A DNA stretch of 33,775 nt. Origin: Planctomycetota bacterium. GTDB lineage: Bacteria > Planctomycetota > UBA1135 > GCA-002686595. The notes beneath the pieces are model-generated. The model was not told the origin of the DNA. It was given only the letters and a program-made list of their open reading frames with translations, and searched no databases. Positions 8,231 through 19,708 of the stretch are shown here, piece after piece; the stretch's first letter is position 1; every line of letters begins with the position of its first letter. Location of the stretch: positions 1-33,775 of the forward strand of contig VGZD01000035.1 in the NCBI GenBank assembly GCA_016872715.1. The letters are read 5' to 3'. Position numbers and translations under genes: made by a program.

Positions 8231-9172
8231 CTAGTGACCGGCGGCGGCGCGGCGCTCGCGGACGAGGCGGGCGGCGAAGAACTCGCCGGCCTTGTAGGAC
8301 GAGCGCACGAGCGGGCCGGACGCGACGTACTTGAAACCGAGCCGCTCGCCGAAGAGCTGCAGGTCGAAGAAGCGCTCGGGCGTGACCCACTCGCGCACGG
8401 GCGCGTGCTGGGCGGTCGGGCGCAGGTATTGGCCGAGCGTCAGGAAATCGACCTCGGCGGCGCGCAGCAGCTCCATCGACTCGACGACCTCGTCGTGGGT
8501 CTCGCCGAGGCCGAGCATGAGCGACGACTTGGTGAATGCGCCGGGCTGGTGGCGCTTGGCGCCGCGCAGGGTCTCGAGCGAGCGCTCGAAGGAACAGCGC
8601 GGGTCGCGGATCTTGCGCTGCAGGCGCGCGACGACCTCGACGTTGTGCGCGAGCACGTCGGGCGCGGCCGCCATCAGCGCGGCGAGCTGTTCGCCCTGAT
8701 AGTCGGGGATCAGCGTCTCGACCACGGTCTCGCTCGCGCGCGTGCGGATCTCGCGGATGCACTGCGCGTAGTGGCCCGAGCCGCCGTCGCTCAGGTCGTC
8801 GCGATCGACGGACGTGATCACGACATAGCCGAGCTTCATCGCGGCCACGGCCTGTCCGACGTGCGCGGGCTCGTCGGGATCGGGCGGCGGCGCCTTGAGC
8901 ACGGTCTTGACCGCGCAGAAGCGACAGCGGCGCGTGCACTCGTCGCCGAGCACCATCAGCGTCATCGTCGCGTGCTCGCCCTTCCAGCACTCGCCGATGT
9001 TCGGGCAGCGCGCCTCTTGGCAGACGGTGTGGAGCTTGAGTTCCTGCGTCAGCGCCTTGAGGCGCGTGAAACCCTCGCCGCCCGGCAGCGGAACCTTCAG
9101 CCACGCGGGCTTGGGGCTCTTCAACGGGATCTGGGGCGCGCGGGCGCCGGAGTCGGAGGGGTGTTCGCTCAA
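8231..9172 (-). CDS. lipA: lipoyl synthase
   Basis: LipA is a radical-SAM enzyme that inserts two sulfur atoms into octanoyl groups on lipoyl domains. Both iron-sulfur cluster motifs are present: CX4CX5C (Cys51, Cys56, Cys62) for the auxiliary sulfur-donating cluster, and CX3CX2C (Cys79, Cys83, Cys86) for the SAM-binding cluster. The C-terminal GPLVRSSYKAGEF contains the Arg-Ser-Ser-Tyr signature. No ATG is suitably placed; the best start is TTG at 9172 (SEHPSDSGARAPQIP), giving 313 residues, with an in-frame GTG at 9199 as an alternative. It lies upstream of and co-oriented with the lipoate-dependent E1/E2 genes, which matches its role in activating E2. LipB is not in the window. Confidence 0.93.
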   Translation of the reverse strand: MSEHPSDSGARAPQIPLKSPKPAWLKVPLPGGEGFTRLKALTQELKLHTVCQEARCPNIGECWKGEHATMTLMVLGDECTRRCRFCAVKTVLKAPPPDPDEPAHVGQAVAAMKLGYVVITSVDRDDLSDGGSGHYAQCIREIRTRASETVVETLIPDYQGEQLAALMAAAPDVLAHNVEVVARLQRKIRDPRCSFERSLETLRGAKRHQPGAFTKSSLMLGLGETHDEVVESMELLRAAEVDFLTLGQYLRPTAQHAPVREWVTPERFFDLQLFGERLGFKYVASGPLVRSSYKAGEFFAARLVRERRAAAGH

Positions 9173-9267
9173 CGCAGGACTCGCACGAGAACGCGCCACG
9201 ATAGCACAGCGCCGCGCGCCACCGTGGGGCGACGAGCACGAGCGCGGCGCGTAGGCTGGCGCGGGCC

Positions 9268-10557
9268 ATGGGCATGCGAGAGCGCTGTTCGGTGCTGATG
9301 CAAGCGTTGCGCGCGGCTGGGCGCGCCCGACGTCGCTCGCTGCTGCTCGCGCTGAGCGTTGGCGTCGCCTGTGCGCTGCTGAGAGTCGCCGCGGGTGCCG
9401 CACCGGAATGGACGGAGCGCCTCTACTCGCGCGGGCTCTACCCATGGTTCGAGCGCGGGCTGAGCTTCGTGAGCGGACTGTCGCCGTGGTCGCTGGGCGA
9501 GCTCGGCTTGCTCGCGCTCGCGCTGCTCGCCGCGGTGCGCGCCGCACGCGTCGTGCGCGAGCGCGTGCGCGGAACCGGGCGCGCGCTGGAGCTCGCTTGC
9601 GCGGAGTTCCTGCGCGTCCTCACGCTCGCGAGCTGGAGCGTGTCGTTCTACCTGCTCGCGTGGGGCCTCAATCACGCGCGGCTCCCCTACGCGCACGGCA
9701 GTGGATTCGACATGCGCCCCGCGGGCGCAGAGGAACTCGAGCAAGCGACGCGCGATTGGTTGCAGCGCGCGCGGGACGCGCGCTCGAGTCTGCCGGAGAA
9801 CGCGGACGGCACGGTCGCGATCGAGGGCGACTTCGAGCAGCTCGCGAGCTCCGTGGCCCGCGCGTGGTCCGTCGCCAGCGCGACCGACGCGCGGCTCGCT
9901 GGTTCGCGGCCCGTGTTGCGCGACGGCTCGCTCTCGCTCGCGATGAAGCTCGCTGGGATCTCCGGCATCTACTGGCCCTTCACCGCCGAGCCGCACGTCA
10001 ACACGCTCGCGCCCGTGCCGCAGCGCATGTTCAGCGCGCTGCACGAGGTCGCGCACCAGCGCGGCTTCGCGCGCGAGGACGAAGCCAACTTCCTCGCGGT
10101 CCACGTCGGCACCCTCTCCGGCGATCCCGCGCTCGCCTACTCGGTCGCGCTCGTCGCCATGCGCGAGTTGCACCGCGCGCTGCGTTCCGCCGCGCCCGAG
10201 CGCGCGAGGCAGGTCGAGCGTGCGATTCCCGCGCCGCTGCGCCGCGACATCGACGCGCTCAACGCCTTCTGGGCGCCGCGATCTGCGGCGCAGCGAGCCG
10301 TGCGCTCGGTCTCCACCAAGGTGAACGACACCTACCTCGTGTCCCAAGGCCAGCGCCACGGCGTCGCCTCCTACGGCCGCATGGTCGACCTGCTCATAGC
10401 CCAGCGTCGTCGCCTCACCGCTCCGGCGTCCCCCGCGGACTCATCGCCCGCGGATTCGTCGCCCGCGGACTCATCGCCCGCGGATTCGTCGCGCGTGGAT
10501 TCCTCGCGCGTGGATTCCTCGCGCGTGGATTCCTCGCGCGTGGATTCCTCGCGCTGA
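9268..10557 (+). CDS. DUF3810-type membrane protein with HExxH motif and repeat tail
   Basis: The 429-residue product has three likely transmembrane segments (about 24-42, 71-93 and 114-134). A soluble region follows, carrying HEVAHQRGFAREDEANF (His259, Glu260, His263, with Glu270/Glu272 nearby), the gluzincin-like signature that defines DUF3810. FSALHEVAHQRG and YWPFTAEPHVNT agree with the family. It may be a membrane-bound metallopeptidase, but no substrate is known to me. The last 40 residues are eight 5-residue repeats, four PADSS then four RVDSS, ending in Arg and stop; the tail is not part of the conserved domain. It is divergent from lipA and convergent with the isocitrate dehydrogenase gene. 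An ATG at 9274 is an alternative start. Confidence 0.8.
   Translation: MGMRERCSVLMQALRAAGRARRRSLLLALSVGVACALLRVAAGAAPEWTERLYSRGLYPWFERGLSFVSGLSPWSLGELGLLALALLAAVRAARVVRERVRGTGRALELACAEFLRVLTLASWSVSFYLLAWGLNHARLPYAHGSGFDMRPAGAEELEQATRDWLQRARDARSSLPENADGTVAIEGDFEQLASSVARAWSVASATDARLAGSRPVLRDGSLSLAMKLAGISGIYWPFTAEPHVNTLAPVPQRMFSALHEVAHQRGFAREDEANFLAVHVGTLSGDPALAYSVALVAMRELHRALRSAAPERARQVERAIPAPLRRDIDALNAFWAPRSAAQRAVRSVSTKVNDTYLVSQGQRHGVASYGRMVDLLIAQRRRLTAPASPADSSPADSSPADSSPADSSRVDSSRVDSSRVDSSRVDSSR
10432..10551 (+). repeat. eight tandem 15-bp units at the 3' end of the DUF3810 gene
   Basis: Four units alternate between CCCGCGGACTCATCG and CCCGCGGATTCGTCG. They are followed by four identical units CGCGTGGATTCCTCG, and the stop codon comes three bases after the array. 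The unit length keeps the reading frame, adding PADSS or RVDSS per copy. The alternation shows that the first half grew by duplication of a 30-bp dimer, while the second half is the youngest expansion. Confidence 0.95.
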
Positions 10558-10561
10558 CTCG

Positions 10562-13507
<2,946 letters not shown>

Positions 13508-13522
<15 letters not shown>

Positions 13523-13541
13523 GCGCACCCCGTTCCTAGGC
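13508..13541 (+). repeat. perfect 17-bp tandem duplication over a stop codon
   Basis: GCACCCCGTTCCTAGGC occurs twice back to back. The TAG stop (13520-13522) of the 138-residue gene is in the first copy. Because 17 is not a multiple of three, the second copy is out of frame. Confidence 0.95.
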
Positions 13542-13551
13542 GCTCGACGTT

Positions 13552-13597
13552 GTTTTCAGAGCTAGGCGTTCCACGTTTTCAAAGCTAGGCGTTCGAC
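13552..13597 (+). repeat. 23-bp tandem repeat, two copies, sharing CTAGGCG with the 17-bp repeat
   Basis: Copies at 13552-13574 and 13575-13597 differ at two positions. Each contains GCTAGGCGTTC. Together with the adjacent 17-bp duplication, this puts four CTAGGCG cores between two small genes, ending at the ATG of the next gene (13599). The segment may form part of its leader. Confidence 0.9.
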
Positions 13598-13598
13598 C

Positions 13599-13958
13599 AT
13601 GTCCAAACGTTCCCCGATCCAAGTCATCGAGCACAGCTACGACCTCGTGCACGGCAGCTTCTTCTGCCCGTGTTGCGGGGCGGCGCTGATGCGGCCCGAT
13701 TCGGACCTGCTCAAGTGCCCGCACGTGCTGTTCGGCTGGATCGATCAAGGCAGCGGCATCGTCGAGGAGCTCCTGCATCCCAAGCTCGCTCCGATCGTCA
13801 CCGAATGCGAGCGCTTGGACATCGACACGTCGCCCTACGACGCGCAGTTCCTCGCGCGCCTGCCCGAGCGCACCGTCGTGTTCCTCCTGTGGGAGCGCTA
13901 CGGACCGAGCGCGATGGTGATCGCCTTCGCGCTCGAATGGCCTGAACCGACCCCCTGA
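13599..13958 (+). CDS. small zinc-ribbon-like protein, paralogue A
   Basis: This 119-residue protein has FFCPCCGAAL (Cys23, Cys25, Cys26) and LKCPHVLFGWID (Cys40, His42), a partial zinc ribbon. Its C-terminal half, PYDAQFLARLPERTVVFLLW to MVIAFALEW, aligns by eye with the next gene (FDEQFLGKLPDGTIAFFLTW). The two are therefore tandem paralogues. Relative to paralogue B the fourth zinc ligand is replaced by Val43, though His42 could substitute. There is no signal peptide or membrane segment, so it is probably cytoplasmic. The function is unknown to me. The gene is preceded by the 23-bp repeats and followed after 14 bp by paralogue B. Confidence 0.7.
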   Translation: MSKRSPIQVIEHSYDLVHGSFFCPCCGAALMRPDSDLLKCPHVLFGWIDQGSGIVEELLHPKLAPIVTECERLDIDTSPYDAQFLARLPERTVVFLLWERYGPSAMVIAFALEWPEPTP

Positions 13959-13972
13959 ACGAAAGCACACCC

Positions 13973-14479
13973 ATGACCGGTCAACGCATCGACCTCGACA
14001 TCGACCCGAACGCGTTCTCGCTCCACTGCCCCGTCTGCGGGAGCTGGGTGGTACGGCCCGAAGCGGAACCCTCGCCGTGCGCCCACTGCACCTTCGTCTG
14101 GTTCGACGGCATCGGCGAGTTCGACGAGGCCAATTGCACGCCCGACATCATCGAGCGCATGAAAGTGATCCCCCCGCCCGAGGAGCGCGTCGACGAGAAC
14201 GACTTCGACTGGGTGTCGTGCTTCGACGAGCAATTCCTCGGCAAGCTTCCCGACGGCACGATCGCGTTCTTCCTGACTTGGTCAGGCATGGCCTGCGGCC
14301 CGTATTCCGAGACCGTGGTGGTGGGCTTCGACTGCACGCTGGTCGCCGACAGCTGCACGGGCTGCGGCCCCGCTGTAGATGACGACGACGCGGATGAAGA
14401 CGACGCGGGTGATGATGACGAGGCGGGCGAAGAGTGGAAGCGCGGGAGCTCCGGCACGAGTTCCGCCGAGCACGCCTGA
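13973..14479 (+). CDS. small zinc-ribbon protein with acidic tail, paralogue B
   Basis: This 168-residue protein starts MTGQRIDLDIDP and has a full two-pair zinc ribbon: CPVC (Cys19, Cys22) and CAHC (Cys36, Cys39), followed by TFVWFDGIGEFDEANC. The middle section, CFDEQFLGKLPDGTIAFFLTW followed by VVVGFD, is shared with paralogue A. It ends in a strongly acidic Asp/Glu-rich tail (about 128-155) missing from paralogue A. The pairing of a zinc ribbon with an acidic tail suggests binding to a basic partner or to a nucleic-acid-associated protein, but this is speculation. It is separated from paralogue A by 14 bp and has a plausible ACGAAAG ribosome-binding site. Confidence 0.7.
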   Translation: MTGQRIDLDIDPNAFSLHCPVCGSWVVRPEAEPSPCAHCTFVWFDGIGEFDEANCTPDIIERMKVIPPPEERVDENDFDWVSCFDEQFLGKLPDGTIAFFLTWSGMACGPYSETVVVGFDCTLVADSCTGCGPAVDDDDADEDDAGDDDEAGEEWKRGSSGTSSAEHA

Positions 14480-14601
14480 GCCCACGAGCCGCGGCAGCGA
14501 GCTGCTCGCTCCCAGCTTGCGCCGAGCCGCCTGACTCCAAGCGGCCTCGCGCACGACGTCGATCGGCGGGACGGCTTGGGGACGAGCAGCCGCGAGGCTC
14601 G

Positions 14602-14631
14602 CCGGAACCGCTACCGCCGGAACCGCTACCG
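14602..14631. repeat. perfect 15-bp tandem duplication over the stop codon of the decahaem gene
   Basis: CCGGAACCGCTACCG is present twice in tandem (14602-14616 and 14617-14631). The TAG stop of the minus-strand decahaem gene (14628-14626) lies in one copy, and the other copy supplies a second in-frame TAG five codons further on. Confidence 0.95.
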
Positions 14632-17600
14632 CTGGACTCGCCGCGCCAGCACGCGGCGGACCAGCTCGGGCAGCTCGCGCTCTTCGACCTCGCCGTCGCC
14701 GTCGAGGTCCCAGCGACCGACGAAATCATCGGGCGAGGCCTCGACTCCCTGCGCCTGCGCCAATTGCACGCGATTGCCGAGCTCGTTGGGCTCCGCGGTC
14801 CCATCGCGATCGAGGTCGAGCTCGATCAGCAGTCCCGGACGGGCCTTCAGGTCGCGCGCCCCCAGCGCTCCATCGCGATCGACGTCGAACGCCTCGAGCA
14901 GGCTCTCGAGCGTGATGCGCGGCGAGAGCGAGAGCGCCGCGACGCGCCGCGTCGGCCACTCGGAATCGCGCGTGAAGTACCCGCGCGCTTCCCACGCCGG
15001 CACGCCCTGCTCCCCGAGCTCGACCTCGCCGCTGCGATCCACGTCGAGCGCGAGGAACTCCTCGTCGGCGATCCTGAGCTCCTTGGGTTGGATCTTCCCG
15101 TCCCCGTTCGCGTCGAGGCGCGCGAAGCGAGCTTGCGCCGTCGCCCCACCCAATCGCAGCTGCCGCAGCTCCCCGGGATGACGCGAAAGCTCGTCGGGCG
15201 ATAGCGCGCGGTCCCCGTCGAGATCGAGCGCCGCGAACAGAATCCGCGAGAGCTCCGCGCGATCGAGCCTGCGGTTGCCGTCCTCATCGAACTGCAAGGG
15301 CGCGAGGCCGTCGAACAGCCGCGCGAGGTCGCCATCGCGATCGACGCGCGTGGCGAGAAACGCCGGGGCGCTCGCATCGGTCTCGCTGCGCTCCGGCTCG
15401 ACGAGCCGCGCGAGCCGCGCGAGGTCGCGCAGCGCGACGCGCCCATCTCCATCGCCGTCGAGCCCCTGCCCCGCGCGCCGCAACTCGTCGCCCTCGAGCA
15501 GGCCCGAGCGATCGGCGTCGCACGCTTGGAAGTGCATGCGTGCTCCCTGACCCGGGATCTCGCTCGCGGCTCGCCCCGCGTCGCTGCCCAGCAGTTTCGC
15601 GGGCACGAGCAGCACTCGCTCGATCTCGGGCAAGGTCAGCCAGCGCGACCCCACGTGACTGACGTCCTTCAGCGGCCTGCCCGCCTCGTCGAGCATGCGA
15701 TCGAGCGGGAACTCCTCGAGCGCGATCGCGTAGCACTCACGCAGGCCCGCCAGCGCTCCGAGCTGCCGCGGCTCGCCCGACACGGAGACGTCCGTGGCGA
15801 CAACGCCATCGCTGCCGGGCGCGAGCGCCACGGACTGGAGGAACGGCGGGTTGTAGTAGGCGCCGACCGCGAGCATCTCGGTCGACTCGCCCGACGCGAG
15901 CGCGGCCACACTGCGCACGCGCCGCGGCTCCGTGATGTCGAGCACGAACAGTCGCGACTGCGGGTCCGCATTCGGCGCATCGAATTCGGCCAGCAGATAG
16001 GCCCAGTCGCCTTCGCGCGTCCTCGATCCTCCCTGCGGCTCGGCGAGATCGACATGGCTGCGCACGGAAAACCCGCGGAACACGCCGACGCGCCGCTGGG
16101 CGCGACTGCGTTCCTCGTCCGGCGGCCAGAGTTTCTCGAGTGTTCCAGGTTCCGTGGCGTTGAAGAGCACGAGCCCCTCGCGCTCGTCGAGCACACACAG
16201 CAGCGCGCGCGCCGGCGTGCGCCGATCCGCGACGACGCCCTCCTCCGCGACCGGTCGCGAATTCTGGAACAAGAACGTCACCCCCACGGCGGCATCCGCA
16301 CGGGCGGCGTCGCTCGACACGCGGGCTCCGCCGACGATCTTCGGCTCGGCGGGCTTGCGCACGTCGATCGCGAGCACGCCGCCGATGCCGTCGGCGACGT
16401 AGGCCAGCGGCCACTGCACATGGACGTCGCGCGCGTCGAACGTGAGCACGCGCGAGAGCGGCGCGAGGCGCCCATCCGCCTCGATGCGGAAGATGCGCAG
16501 GCCGCCGGCGCCATCCGCCAGATAGAGCTGCTCGCCCGCCACCGCCATGCCCGAGGGCTGGACCGTGGCGATGAACTGCAGGCGCTGCGGTCGCGCCGGG
16601 TCGCGCACGTCGACCACGTGCAGGCCGCGATAGCCTTCCGCGACGTACACTCGCCGCGCGAAGCCCTGCAACGGATCGCAGTCGAGCGCCAGATCCACGA
16701 TGTCGGGCTGCACGAGCTTCGCGATCGGCACCGAAGCCGACACCTGACTGCGGTCGATCGCCAGCACCTCGAGCCCGCGGCGATCCGCGACGAACGCGAG
16801 CTGTCGTCCGAGGCGGAAGTTCACCGATCCCAGCCCCCAAGTCGCGGAGCTGCGATGGCACTCGACGCAGGCGCGCGAGGTGCCGCGCACCGTGTGCATC
16901 TGGTGGTGGATCTGCGTCAGGCCCGAGAGTCCCGCGGCCGTGACGGGCAACTCCTGATCGAGAACGACGCGCCCCTGCTCGTCGCGCACGGTGCCCATCG
17001 TCGAAAAGCCCGTCAAGTACGGCGCGTAGCGTCCCGACTCGTCGAGCCCAGCGTAGAAGCTCTTCCACGACGAAAAGACCTTCTCCTGCGTCGTGACGCG
17101 CCCCTTCGTGCGCTGGCCCGAGAGGAGATCGAGCTGGGTGAGCGATTCATTGCGATCGAAGTGGAAGCCCATGAAGTTGGGATTCCACGCCGAGTGGCAC
17201 AGGTGGCAGGCGAGATCCGCGTGCTCGCTCGTCATGGCGCGCGCGGCGCGCTCGTTGTACTCCCGACGCTTCGGGTCGAGCACGTGCACCACCTGCGGCA
17301 CGACGTGCTCGCGCCCATCGACCTTGCTCTTGAGCACGATCCCCGCGTCGCTGCGACGCAGGTGAGCGAGCGGCGTGCCGCGCTGCGTGCGCAGGGTGGC
17401 GGGCTCTCGGAACGTGCCGTGGCAGTCGCTGCACGAGATTTCGACCGCATGCTCCATCGAGCCGTACAGGCGGCCATCCCCCATCACGTCGTTTTCCGTG
17501 TGACAGTCGATGCAGTGCATCCCGCGCTCGTGGTGCACGTCGGGCGGCACGATCGACGGATCGTCCAGATAGAACTGCCGATTGCGCAGTGCATCCGTGG

Positions 17601-18531
17601 TGCCGGGTATCTCCGGCCCGCCCGGCGCGCCCGGCGGCAACTGCGACAGGCCGCGGAAGTTGAGGCCGATCGACGCGTCACCATAGTGACAGCTCGTGCA
17701 GGTGTCGGTCGTCGGCGCGCGCGTCATCACGTGCGCGCGCGGGTGTCCGGGCTCGGCTCGCGGCGCGGTGCGATCGGCGCTCTCCGAGAGCCCGTCGAGC
17801 GCGTAGGGCACGTGGCACGCCGCGCAGCCCTCGCCGCGGTAGTCGCCGTCGAAGCCGACGCGCCCCTCGACCGCCCGCCCCTCCGACCACAGGTGGCACT
17901 GCATGCACTCCTTGCGCGCGAGATCGGCGAGGTGCTTGCCGAGGTCGTCGTGCGCGCCGCCTTCGCGAAACGCCGGCACCTGATAGAGCTCCTCGACGTC
18001 GCCCTTCTGCGCGAGATGGGAAGCCACGGCGAACACGCCGAACTGCGCTCCCTTGCGCTTCGCCAAGCCGCCCTCGTAGTAGCCGTCCGACAGGTGCCCC
18101 GCGGTCGTGGCGTGCATGCTCGTCCGCACGCGGCCCACTTCGCTCTCGTGACACGGTCCGCACGTCGTCGGGGCCACGCGCAAGTCCATCGGATTCTCGA
18201 AACGCCGCCACGTGAGGTCCTCGGTGAGCCCCGCGACGCGCTCGTCGCCTGCCTCGCGCTGGGCCCGCGGAGGATGCGCCTCCAGCTTGGTCCTCGCCGC
18301 ACCGTTCCCACCATGGCAGTCGACGCACGAGAGCTGCGCTTGTGGGTGCATCTCCTCGATGCCGGCGTGGCAGTTCACGCAACCCGACGAATCCGCCTTG
18401 ACCTGCGCCGCCCCCGCCGGCCGCGCGCTCCCGCTCGATGAGACGATCGCGAACGCCAACGCGCCGACTGCGGCCGCCAGCGTCGCCAGCGCGCGCAGCC
18501 GCGCCCACAGACTCGAATCCTGCAAGCCCAT
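14626..18531 (-). CDS. decahaem c-type cytochrome fused to beta-propeller-like region and EF-hand array
   Basis: The product is about 1,300 residues and starts with an N-terminal membrane signal (about 12-33). Ten CxxCH haem-attachment motifs follow between about residues 51 and 559: CVNCH, CVDCH, CGPCH, CMQCH, CAACH, CTSCH, CIDCH, CSDCH, CHLCH, CVECH. Residues of about 565-960 contain repeated LVIVD-like propeller units such as AFVADRRGLEVLAI, VYVAEGYRGLHVVDVRDPARP, LYLADGAGGLRIFRI and AYVADGIGGVLAIDVRKPAEP. The last 300 residues hold nine EF-hand-type loops of the DxDxDG type, for example DGDGDGRVALRD, DANGDGKIQPKE and DLDGDGEVEERE. I infer an exported, calcium-binding electron-transfer or redox enzyme. 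The start is ATG 18531, or GTG 18537 overlapping the upstream TGA. It is the last gene of a three-gene operon. Confidence 0.88.
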   Translation of the reverse strand: MGLQDSSLWARLRALATLAAAVGALAFAIVSSSGSARPAGAAQVKADSSGCVNCHAGIEEMHPQAQLSCVDCHGGNGAARTKLEAHPPRAQREAGDERVAGLTEDLTWRRFENPMDLRVAPTTCGPCHESEVGRVRTSMHATTAGHLSDGYYEGGLAKRKGAQFGVFAVASHLAQKGDVEELYQVPAFREGGAHDDLGKHLADLARKECMQCHLWSEGRAVEGRVGFDGDYRGEGCAACHVPYALDGLSESADRTAPRAEPGHPRAHVMTRAPTTDTCTSCHYGDASIGLNFRGLSQLPPGAPGGPEIPGTTDALRNRQFYLDDPSIVPPDVHHERGMHCIDCHTENDVMGDGRLYGSMEHAVEISCSDCHGTFREPATLRTQRGTPLAHLRRSDAGIVLKSKVDGREHVVPQVVHVLDPKRREYNERAARAMTSEHADLACHLCHSAWNPNFMGFHFDRNESLTQLDLLSGQRTKGRVTTQEKVFSSWKSFYAGLDESGRYAPYLTGFSTMGTVRDEQGRVVLDQELPVTAAGLSGLTQIHHQMHTVRGTSRACVECHRSSATWGLGSVNFRLGRQLAFVADRRGLEVLAIDRSQVSASVPIAKLVQPDIVDLALDCDPLQGFARRVYVAEGYRGLHVVDVRDPARPQRLQFIATVQPSGMAVAGEQLYLADGAGGLRIFRIEADGRLAPLSRVLTFDARDVHVQWPLAYVADGIGGVLAIDVRKPAEPKIVGGARVSSDAARADAAVGVTFLFQNSRPVAEEGVVADRRTPARALLCVLDEREGLVLFNATEPGTLEKLWPPDEERSRAQRRVGVFRGFSVRSHVDLAEPQGGSRTREGDWAYLLAEFDAPNADPQSRLFVLDITEPRRVRSVAALASGESTEMLAVGAYYNPPFLQSVALAPGSDGVVATDVSVSGEPRQLGALAGLRECYAIALEEFPLDRMLDEAGRPLKDVSHVGSRWLTLPEIERVLLVPAKLLGSDAGRAASEIPGQGARMHFQACDADRSGLLEGDELRRAGQGLDGDGDGRVALRDLARLARLVEPERSETDASAPAFLATRVDRDGDLARLFDGLAPLQFDEDGNRRLDRAELSRILFAALDLDGDRALSPDELSRHPGELRQLRLGGATAQARFARLDANGDGKIQPKELRIADEEFLALDVDRSGEVELGEQGVPAWEARGYFTRDSEWPTRRVAALSLSPRITLESLLEAFDVDRDGALGARDLKARPGLLIELDLDRDGTAEPNELGNRVQLAQAQGVEASPDDFVGRWDLDGDGEVEERELPELVRRVLARRVQR

Positions 18532-18533
18532 GC

Positions 18534-19700
18534 TCACGCGAAGAGCTTGGGCAGTCGCTTGCCGCGCGCCTTCGTCGCGCTCGCGCCGAGCAGCTCACAC
18601 ACGGTCGGGCAGACATCGATCGCCTGCACGTCTTCCTCGACGATTCGATTGCGCGCGAAGTCGGGTCCCCAGCAGGTGGCCGTGACGTACTCCAAGTCGT
18701 TCGAGCCGTCGCCGTGGTCGAGCCCGCGCCGCGAGTTCAGGTCCGCATCGCGTCCGAACTCGGGGAGGATCACGAAGGCCGTCGAGTCGCGCAGCTCCTG
18801 ATCCGCGCGCACCGCGCGCCACAGCTCGCCGAGCGCCTCGTCGTTGCGTCGAATGATCTCCAGATAGCCGTTGTAGGAGCCGTGCGCCGCGTCCGCCTGC
18901 TGCAACACGATCGACACCAGCTTCGGCTTGAACAGCACGAGCAAGTTGCGCGCGACGCGGATCGCCTTCGCATCCGCCGCGTTGGCGCCGCGGATGTCCG
19001 CCGTGCCGCTCGTGAGCTCGTCGAGGATGTACTTCTCGACGCGCGCCGAATCTTCGCCCGAACCCGCCGAGCCGCCACCGATCGCGCCGCGCATGCGCCC
19101 GAGCAGCTCGGCTTCCTTGGCGGGCAGCGCCCTCGGCCGCCCCCACGCTTCCAAGATCGACTTGAACTCGGCGTTGAAGAGTCCGTCGCCATCGACCGTG
19201 TTCGCGCCATAGCGTGCGCCGTAGTCGGGGTGCAGGCCGTAGCTGTAGTTCGTCTGCTGCGCGCCGCCCGACGTGCTGATCCACACGTCGCTCGCGCGCA
19301 GCCCGGCGTCCTTGCGCACGTACTCGAACAGCGTCGGATCGCCACCGCGCGCGTTCTCGCGAATGCCGCGCGCCTCGCTGATGCCCGTGAAGATCGAGAG
19401 CGCCGCGCCAAAGTGCCCGAGGTTCGACGACTTCACGCGCTTGTAGAGCACGCCCTCCTTGGCGAGCGCCTCCAGCGTCGGCACGTTGCTCGGAGCGCCA
19501 AACGTCTCGCGCGTGCGCACGCCGCCCGCGAAGGCGACGAGCACGACGTGCTTGGTCTTGCGCTCCTGTGCGGCGAGCAGCGACCCGCGAGCGAGTGCCG
19601 GCAGAGCCAGTGCCCCCGCGGCGGCGCCGAGGACGAACGCGCGTCGATCCGAGGCGAAACTCGACACTCTCTCCAACGACCGGTCAGGGTTGTGCGGCAT
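18534..19700 (-). CDS. Tat-exported DUF1501/alkaline-phosphatase-superfamily-like protein
   Basis: From ATG 19700 the 388-residue product has a twin-arginine signal (SDRRAFVLGAAAGALALPAL) and then a mature domain. Features are VVLVAFAGGVRTRETFG, VPTLEALAKEGVLYKRVKSS, a LLVLFKPKLVSIVLQQADAAH strand, VILPEFGRDADLNSRRGLDHG, and VQAIDVCPTVCELLG near the C-terminus. This order matches the DUF1501/sulfatase-like alkaline phosphatase fold common in Planctomycetota; the metal-site Asp and His residues in EFGRD and LDHGDG are consistent with it. The catalytic role is unknown. The gene begins 8 bp after the DUF1549-like gene stop, and its TGA overlaps the first possible start of the decahaem cytochrome, so all three are likely cotranscribed. 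Confidence 0.75.
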   Translation of the reverse strand: MPHNPDRSLERVSSFASDRRAFVLGAAAGALALPALARGSLLAAQERKTKHVVLVAFAGGVRTRETFGAPSNVPTLEALAKEGVLYKRVKSSNLGHFGAALSIFTGISEARGIRENARGGDPTLFEYVRKDAGLRASDVWISTSGGAQQTNYSYGLHPDYGARYGANTVDGDGLFNAEFKSILEAWGRPRALPAKEAELLGRMRGAIGGGSAGSGEDSARVEKYILDELTSGTADIRGANAADAKAIRVARNLLVLFKPKLVSIVLQQADAAHGSYNGYLEIIRRNDEALGELWRAVRADQELRDSTAFVILPEFGRDADLNSRRGLDHGDGSNDLEYVTATCWGPDFARNRIVEEDVQAIDVCPTVCELLGASATKARGKRLPKLFA

Positions 19701-19708
19701 GGCGGCTC

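Noticed and set aside
10432..10551. Array of short repeats considered as CRISPR
   Set aside because: The units are contiguous 15-mers without spacers, in frame with a protein, and no cas genes are nearby.
15526..18441. A long open frame on the plus strand opposite the decahaem gene
   Set aside because: It is antisense to a gene with clear haem and EF-hand motifs; its product is Arg/Ala/His-rich with no recognisable domain, the usual result of high GC in third positions.
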